From NCBI GenBank assembly GCA_004794785.1, contig SJOL01005506.1, forward strand, positions 64,633 to 128,632: 64,000 bases of DNA, written 5' to 3'. Origin of the DNA: Opisthorchis felineus. Its lineage: Eukaryota; Platyhelminthes; Trematoda; Opisthorchiida; Opisthorchiidae. Below the pieces are notes generated by a model that ran no database searches, was not told the origin of the DNA, and saw nothing but the letters and a program-made list of their open reading frames with translations. How positions within the stretch are numbered: position 1 is the first letter of the stretch; every line of letters begins with the position of its first letter. Shown here piece after piece: positions 35,401 to 44,400 of this stretch. Both the position numbers and the translations under genes were made by a program.

Positions 35401-38400
35401 TAGAAAAATCTGTTTCGATAACAGTGATATGGTTACCTTAGACGTCTAAGATAGATAGCCATCAGTGAGGCCTACTGAAAACATTGAGCAATGAAGTCGT
35501 TCATTCTTGTTCTACGGGCCAGTTGGATATGACTGAAGCAGGTCAAATCAACATCTTCGATATGCGCAACTTATTGATCCAGGAATATCGTAAACAGTGA
35601 ACCAGCTACCGTTCATACTTTTATCCGATTTCTCGACAAATTTTCACGATATTTCAGTTGTTGTCGACTAGAGGTCAAGTACCCGGTAACAGGCATCCGG
35701 ACAATAATTATCAACTCGTAAAAGGCTGAGTAAAGGTTATCTTATCGTTCTAGCTCTAAGGAATCCGAGGGGACAAGGATCTGCATTGAGGAATGAAGGG
35801 AAGTTGCTTGGTGCTCTATCCCAGACCAGTAATTGGTGTTATGTGCTTGAAAGAAGTATTCAATTCTTATTCTTCTACTGACAGTTTGCGAAGAAAGACC
35901 ATAAACCTCATACCTGAAGTAGACGGAGAAAAAGGTATTCTCTAGGCTCAAGATCCCGCAGTACCTGCTAGTTTTGTTTGGTACATGTGAAGCGTTCCCT
36001 GAGGACACCAGTACTGTGATTGCGTCTAATTGGTCTTGCTGAGAACTACCAGGTAACCCGTAAAAAGCATCATTACTAAGTTCAAGCCAGCCAAGCGTGA
36101 TGGTCTAGATGTAAGTAGATGCCGGCACAGGGAGATCAGTGATAGACTTATTCTCCAAAATAAATTGAGGTCTTTTATAATTCAAGTCGTTCTACAACTG
36201 AGTCCACGTGATCCCAAACAAAAACTTGAGGTTCTCGGTCCACCATTAGCAAATCAGAGGTATGATACAATCTCTGATTGACATTTTTTCGGTTGATTTC
36301 CGATTGAACGCCCCATAAAAACGTTTGGAAGCCAATATTTGACATGCAGGTGTACTTTCGGAATGTTCGTTTAACAGCAATGTTCAAATATTAAGCGACT
36401 GAAATTACGGAAGTCAAATCATCGTTACGGATTGGCCAACACCAACCCACACGAGCTATCGTTCTGAGACAACGGTTGCCAAACGCCTGCTGCTAGAGCA
36501 GGTCGAGTCTCAGAGCCATACAACATAACGGTTCGTACTGTAACCTGATAAACACGTCCCTTGTACCAATTTAACGCCCTGTCTCAAATTAGCAAACGCG
36601 ACTCGAACCATTCAGATTTCTTCATCGACCTCCTTTGTCACACTACAATCGAAACTAATACAACCTCCAATTTACGTACAACGCTCCACAACTTCCAGTG
36701 CCCCTTGTTAAGGGGAACACACTGGTCAACCGAGTTGGTGCTGCTTTGAAAATCCAGGAATATTAAAATTGTGGGTTGTTTACACGCATGGCGTTGTTCT
36801 AACACTTGACGGAGTGTGAAAATCTGGTCAACACAACACCAACAAGGCCGAAGTCCCGCTTGCTGCTCTCGAGTCAGTGTTTCACGAGCCACCATAAGGC
36901 GATGAAGAACAAGCGACGCCAAGAGTCACGTTAAGACGGGTCAGATTGATCCTCCTATGATTGCTGCACTCACTGCGAGCCCCGTTTTTTAAAATGGGCA
37001 CTACCACCGATTCTCCTCAGTTTTCTATGACTGTCGCCTTTTCCCAAATGCAGGCAAGCAGATCGGACAAGCGATGACTGAGGGTTCACCCGCGTCTTTG
37101 AACAATGCGGTTGTACGTGAGTTGGGACACAGCCAGGACGTCCACACCTAGACAGCAGGACGAATAGGGTCCTTAAGCAAAGCCTTTGGCTCAAAAGCCT
37201 AACCGTAAGGCAGCGGTGTTTGGCGGGAAATGCAAGTGTATTTCCATTTTTATAGAACAAGCCGCCAAACATGTTCCAACTCCCAACCTGGAGGGCCAGG
37301 AGACTGTTGGTCGGGCCTCTAACGATTGACATACCTGGTATGACAGACTCCGAGCATCGCACGGACACCTCCACTATAACTCAATGGGTTGCGGAGGCGC
37401 ACAAACCGTCACACCACGGTGACGGCCTGCACCCGAGAAAGATGAACTGCTCACCAGGCAAACTGTACATTTCAACAGCCTGAAGTTAGTAAAACCTTTA
37501 GGAAGTGATGTTACCAGGAAGTGAATGAATGTACTTATGCATTTTCTAAGCCAAATTATTCCCGAACTATACCGCACAAACAAGCATTCTCACACAAGTG
37601 AGGAATCCATAAACTCATATCAAAGTGATATGGTTGCATAGATAAAATAAAGTGAGCAACTTCAGTGCGCAACCAGAAGACATGGTCTCAGTCTACCTGT
37701 ATAATCAAAACAGAGCATATCCTGCACTATCTCAATGTCCTTTTAGTTCGAGACTTTCACCTTTTTATTTCCGAACGAAGAGTAACAGGTAGTAGTAAAC
37801 GTTCAGGTGTAACACTTTCCGTGTCTAGCTACGGTGCCATTCGTAGGAAGCACGAGGGCAGAGATGCCGCCAGGCTGCCGAAGCCTAGATATGCGTAGTC
37901 GAGATGTTGAGTTTCGAAGCACGGACCATCTAGTCAGTAAATTCAAGCCTTGAACACTGAACTGTCGCGAGTGCAAACGAGCAGTATGGTCAGTAAATTC
38001 TCCCGTTATGTTGCTAGGGTCGCATGTGAAGTGGACAAATGGAAAATAAGGAATATGAAACCTGTCGGAACATACTTATCAAGGGATCCAAACTGAGACT
38101 TTTCAAAGAAATGAATGTGTTGACCGGAAAGTAGCGATCGCTCGAGGCAGCGGATGATGGCGGAGTGGGGCCGGTCGTACCGGGAACATAACGGTCAGCG
38201 CCCGTAAATGGATCAACATAAGCCAAATCGCTATTAGTCGGAGCGCTGATTTTAGGACCGGCATTCTTGATTATGAACTGTGCAATGGTATCCAGATAAT
38301 CTTGTGGAAGATCGTGCTGATGAATGAACCGTTGCGCAGCAACCCAAGGGTCGTCGGTGCGATTGTACGGCAACTTTAGAGGGGCTGCACCATCCACGAT

Positions 38401-41400
38401 ATCAACGGAGAAGACAAAGTCATATTCCTGGAAAGCAGCAGGAGGGAAATAGCAATAGAAAATAAATGAAACATGTGGTCTCCTCTGGACAGACCACTTA
38501 AAGTGATCGAACTGTGGAGGAATTTACAACTGGAAAGCGTTTCACGGAAACACCGTAAAGTGTTCTCTTCATATGAGGGCAACTGCAGCTTCAGCAGAAG
38601 AGAGTTGGTAAATCAAAAACAAAACTATTTGGATTTTTGTGTTCAAAGGCCGAGCAAACTCGAATCATTTCTGGATGATTTAACAATTAGCATTTCAAAT
38701 TGCACAGTTTTCGAGTTCATCACAAGAGAGCACTACACCCATTGTGTGTGTGTGTGTGTGTGTGTGTGTACAGAAGTCGATTAGGAGATGACTCCAGATT
38801 CTCGAAATACGATTACCTGCAAACTAATTTAGTTTTGACGGTAGATTCCACTGAATCCCAGCTGAATTTTCCGTTTGTGATATTCTGCAACTGATTGGTT
38901 GTTGGTCTGTTCGCCGAGCTTGGCAGTTGGATTGCAACCGTTTCATCACCAATCGAGGTGACATCGTCAGTGTGGGGTTGAGTGGGTGAATTCCTCCTCT
39001 TCTGCCTGTGCTTATACAGCTTCTAAACAGCATCTGGTAGCTCTGAAGGCGGTCTTCGCGTAGTTTGATTGGTCCCCTGTGAATCTGGGTTGGTCTCAAT
39101 CTCTTGTGTCTGGTTGGTTCGTTGGGCACATTCAATTCGACAGTTCTGTCCTATGTGGCTCAGAGTCCCGTGACTGTGTAGTTCTTTTACTCGTAACGGC
39201 TGATAGACTGGGTCAGTGTCGATGTGTTCATTGATCGACTTTTGTGTGGAGTACCACGCTTCGGCAAACTCTCGCTCCCGTTTTGTTCTTGCGTGAGCAA
39301 GTATTTGAACATTGTCCCAATTGAACTTGTGTCCTTCTCTGTCCTCGTGGATTGAGACAAGTGACATTGGGTCATGTCTTCTGCTGGCAAGCTTGTGCTC
39401 GTGTATTATGGTAGCAAGTTTTCTTCCAGTTTGGCCAACATAGTGTTTGTCGCAGTCGTTACACTTAAGTTTGTATACCACGTTCGTCTTCTTCACTGCA
39501 TCCAACCTCCTCTTTGGTTTCGAGAGAGTTCTTCTCAATGTGTTTGTGGGCTTGAAGGCGACTGTAATTCCATGTTGCCGCAAATGTCGTGCAGTCATCT
39601 CCGCGACGTTTCTGATATGCGGTAGAGTAATCTTCCTCTGTTCTGGTTGTGTTGACAAATCAGCTTGGTGGTGGTCTCGTAAGCACCTCCATATGAAATT
39701 CCTCGGGTAGCCGTTATTTCGGAATGTCTCGTAGAGTCTTCGCTCTTCTTTTTTTCTTCGCCTCTGTTGTGTTGCAACGCGTCTCGATCCGCTTGAATAG
39801 GGTTCGAACACAGCTCCGTTTGTGGCAGTTCGGATGGTTGCTGTAGTGGTTCAGAATCTGGTCTGTATGTGTTTCTTTCCTGTATACTTCAGCTTGCAGT
39901 TGGCCGTTTGTTTTCCTTGTGACGAGCATATCTAGGAACGCCAATTTGTTGTTCTCCTCCGTTTCCATTGTGAAGTGGATGTCGGGAAACACGTTCTTCA
40001 GCAGTTCATTCGCTCGTGACAGTTCACTTTTTCTATACAATAGCAAATGTGTCGTCCACATATCGTACCCATATTTTCGGTTTGATATCTGGTAGCACGA
40101 TCCGCTCCAGTTTCTGCATTGCAATTTCCGCGATGAATGCAGAGATCGGTGACACCATTGGCGCTCCTTTGATTTGTTCGTAATATTCTCCATTGAACTC
40201 AAAGTAGGTTGTCAAGCACAGATCTAGTAGTTCACATGTTTCTTCTCTCCCAATCGTTCCGTTGATGTTTCCGCGGTTGTCCAGGAGTTCACCAACCGTC
40301 GTCCTCGCTGCATTTAAATCAACCGATGTGAACAGTGAGGTTACATCGAAGGACATCATTATTTCGTCTTTTTCGATTTTCACGTTTTTAAGTCTCTCCA
40401 GAAATTGTCCTGCATTGTTGATTGAATATTGGGACCTATTGGTGAGATATTTCAGCCGTTTCCATAATTCTCTTGAAATGTTGTATGTGGGTGTTCCTGG
40501 TAGTGAGACAATTGGACGTAATGGTACCGTTTACATGTGAACCTTTGGAAGTCCGTAGAATCGGGCAACTTCTGAGTCGCGAGCCTTCGTTTTCCAGTAC
40601 TCTTCCTCCGAAATTTTGTGAAGATCCTTGAGTTTCTTCAGGGTTTTATTTATCTTGTTCGTAAGTTTTGCGATTTGGTCGTTCTGCAGATGGCGGTATG
40701 TGGTTGTGTCATTGAGTAGAGCGTTGGATTTGTCGACTTTCTCCAGAATTACTGTCATTCTTCCTTTGTCAGCTGGCAAAATAACGATGGGGTTGTCCGC
40801 TTTGAGGCTGCTTATTGCTCTTTTTTTCTTCAGTAGATAAAGCGTTGTGTTTCGTTTCGCGTGATAGCTGGAACAACGGTTTGACGTATCGCTTGCTGGG
40901 TTTCTTCATTGAGGCCGCTGGATTGAATGAATTCACCAATTGCGTACAATTTCACGCCCAGTTAGAGCACATGGTTGGTAGAAACTCACGGCCTAAGCCT
41001 ACCTGACGAGCACCAAAGGCGAAACCGGTCGCGGACTGTTGAAAAGTTTCCATATGAGTAGTGCATGCCCTCAAGGCGCAAGATCTTCTGGCTGGCAACG
41101 GGCATTCATAACATTATCACGCCTGATCAACAAACAGCTTTGGCCCCCTGTCGTTTCCTGAGACAGCCAAATGGCGAAACGAAGAGGTGCCATCGTGAAG
41201 CCATTAGTGCCCACAAGTGGTTGGAACCAAACTGCAAGTAACCAACTCATCTAGATACAGAGGTACGAAGTCTGCGGTTGAAGTCAACAAGCAACAGACG
41301 TCCACAGCAAGCAAGATCACACGAATTTTATGGGCGGCAAAAATTAACCATAGTGCGTTCACTACGAAATTACCGATGAAGAGAAGAAACAGTGGACCTT

Positions 41401-44400
41401 CAGCCCCAAAACCTCCAATGTCACTGAAAACCCAATGAGAGAAGTTCATGCGGAGAATCAAACAGCCCATAATATAGGTTTACTGATATCCTCAATCAGA
41501 ATTTTGGACTCACACATTTTCAGTCATATAACTGCTGTGACCACTTATGCAACCCAATAGTTTGATGGGGGTTTACCTAACGGAGTGGGGAACACAGCTT
41601 TCATCTACTATGTACGCACAAGAAATTCTGAAAAAATGGGACACCTACAGATCATCGTGAGACATATGGTATCTACAACAAACGCACAACTGAACTGTCA
41701 GAAACTGAAACGACGAAATCGGCTTTCGTCATCGTCAACAACAGCAATCCGCCAGTGGCGAGTACCGCCACTTAACTGCCTTAAAGCCGTAAAACAATAA
41801 CGTCCCAGTAGAGAGAAGGGAAAAGGAGAGAAATTAGTGCCAAAAATATTGTGACCCTTGGGGAAAAAGAACAATGAGGTGCCTGGAAGAGAAATGAAAT
41901 AAACACACTGTCGATGTAAGACGACAATAGTGGAATCGACCGAGTATCCTTTGCGAACCCTATTCAACTCAAACGCATTGCACAACTACAAACAGATGGT
42001 AGCCTGGAGAACTAGGTGGATCCCAGCCATAAGGGCCAAAAGGGACCACAGGGCCCTGGTGGATGGCAGTTCCCTTCACCTGACGTGGCTATAGCATGGT
42101 GAGCAAACGTGTTTAAAACAGAGAACGCCTTCTTTTATAGACGGTGGTGTGTCACACAGTTAGTCCAAAGCACCTTCACCTACAAGCTTTGCTTGCTGTC
42201 CTGGCTATTCCGGTTCCTTACCAATTGCTCGCTTACTCACCACAGTGTTGAGAATATGTTGCCTACTCCTCTCTTTAATGTTACGAAGGTACAGCCTGAA
42301 AACCTTCATAATCTTAAGCTGGGAAGGGCACGATACCGCAGCCACAACGTAATACTCCTGTTACAGTTGCCATAACCTTCTAAACAGACTGACATTCGTT
42401 TCAAAACCAAACCTGATGCAAGTTTACAAATACTGCTCATGTGTGTAGTTAGCTTTAATGTTCTTTACAAGCATCTCTGATGTGGCGGCGGGCTAAAACG
42501 TTGAAGGCGAAGCAGTCCAGTGACCCATACAAAGTCGAGTAAGTATAGTTCAGGAGAACTTACTCGACGTCCGAACGTGTATTGAACGAGAGCTAATTTT
42601 TCAGACAGTTCGGACCTTCTGAAGGTGATCCTCCGCAACAGACAGTTCTCACTCACCTTTCCATTGTACACGGATAGCTTCGACTGACCGGTTCCAACAA
42701 CATCACCGATTTCCACCCAACGTGTCTCGGCGCCAGACCACTGATAGCAGACAGATCGGTCGGAAACGCGAACAACAATCACCTGACCCTCTCGTCTACC
42801 TAGATGGAAAATTGAACAGCGACGTGATAGGTGTGCACAGTGTAACCAAACCCCCCAAGTTTACGAGAGAAAAAAAACGCCTTCAGCAATGACTGAAATT
42901 CTTTACTTTTTCGGAACAATACCTTTTAGAGGCATGGACAGTTAGTTGATTAGCAGCAGCAGCAGCAGCAGCAGTTATTCCCGTATACGTGGGATTCCTA
43001 TAAACAGGGACAAGAAATTGCTAGTGAAAGCAAAAGAATTACCTGTAATTCAGTGTTTTCTTTTCGTATGGCCAATAAAACTCACCTAAGGTTGTTGCTG
43101 CGTTGAGAATCAGGTCCCAGAAGTAAGCCAACGAAATCACCAAAGATAATCAGTGTCAGGAGCATTTGCCACCCGAAATACGTCTGAAGCCGACTTATTT
43201 TGACTCACGAGATAGTCGCTTACAGCGACTTACACAGGATGACTGCATGCGCTACGTGGTAGCTACTACTTCTGTGGTGTTGCGCAAACATTCGACACAG
43301 CGTAATCTGCCACTCCTGGAAGTTTTGAAAACACTTCAAGGGAATCAAGCACCGTTCCAACCTCAGTCTACTTGGAAGAATAAATTGATTGCAAAAAAGA
43401 CACTGGGCTCGCATTGGAACGTGCACTAGCTTCCACTCCTCGGCTTCTCAAGAGCCTTTTAGCACATCAGACAGACAGCCTCTACTGAGTAGATGTAAGC
43501 AGCAAGCTCGCCATTACCGTGTCCACCACGTCGTGAAAAATAGGGTTGTTCACAGAGGGAATTCTGGCCACTTCACTTCAAGACACTCTCCATCGGAAAG
43601 GATTATCATCATACCACGGGAATCACCGACGCAGTGACACAAAACTGAGAAGTGCAACGTATAAAACGAACAAGGGTGAGATGAGTCATCAAGTGCTTAC
43701 AGGCAGGTTATTCAAAAGCAGTCAAGCCCCCGTAATCGCTGAGTGATCCTCACAATTTGTTTCCATACATGGTTTATTTACGTTATCCGTAATAATAATG
43801 ATAACCATTGTGTGAAGTGAAAGAAACTGCGAGAAGTTCTTTCTAAATTGGAATCATGTTCATCATCTGTAGCTTTTCACTAAACCACTATCAGTGTCAC
43901 TCTGTCAAGTGGAAAAATCTTCCATCCGTGACGCCCTCCGACACCTGAGCTCTGGCGTTTTTTTGGGACCTGAGAACTATGACGCTGTGTAGTCATAAAG
44001 AGTACTCAGGAAATCACCCAGGATAGATTCGAAACGCAGACTTCCCTGTCAGATGCCCCGCCATCGCGAAATGGCAGTACAAAACCGCAGACGACACCGG
44101 AATTGAAACACGAACTAAGGATCTTCCCGCAATCAGTCAATCAGTTAGTTTTGCGCTTTCCCCAATCCATTAAAGGTAACAGGACATGATTAGGTAAAAC
44201 TGGCACTACCATGAAGCCGGCGAATTACCTGGCTGTAGAAGCGCTTCCATTCCCGGAAGCTTGTTGGGATCGAGATCGCCGGTACCAGCAGCATCCGGAA
44301 CGGTAATTTTCGAACTGGCTAATTCGGCCTCATATGTTCGGATGGCATCGTCAGGAGCTTGTCTGGACGGATCAGCAGAAAATACGCGAACCACCGAGTC

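Larger units (their letters stand above)
30007..38075 (-). other. PLAA: PLAA intron 6 (about 8.1 kb)
   Basis: The largest intron. It holds the Penelope-derived inverted repeat at 30825, SINE copies at 32615, 33971 and 37798, a Penelope fragment at 33162 and an RTE fragment at 36600-37110. The remaining stretches, 31.0-32.6 and 34.1-36.5 kb, show nothing recognisable. A 112-codon minus-strand frame at 30260-30598 has no known match. Confidence 0.85.
38428..42656 (-). other. PLAA: PLAA intron 5 (about 4.2 kb)
   Basis: Mostly filled by the sense-oriented Penelope-like element, with a (TG)n tract at 38743 and the hammerhead-like motif at 41003. The 41.05-42.65 kb part shows nothing recognisable. 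Confidence 0.85.
42800..44228 (-). other. PLAA: PLAA intron 4
   Basis: 1.43 kb, with an (AGC)n tract at 42952 and a tRNA-like repeat at 43921. The rest shows nothing recognisable. Confidence 0.85.

Noticed and set aside
38061..38062. Alternative PLAA exon 6 donor (CAG/GTTTCA)
   Set aside because: It leaves phase 0, which does not fit exon 7; the GTATGT donor after 38076 fits.
41204..41470. 88-codon hydrophobic minus-strand frame in PLAA intron 5
   Set aside because: Hydrophobicity alone, no match and no phase-compatible splice sites with the PLAA exons.
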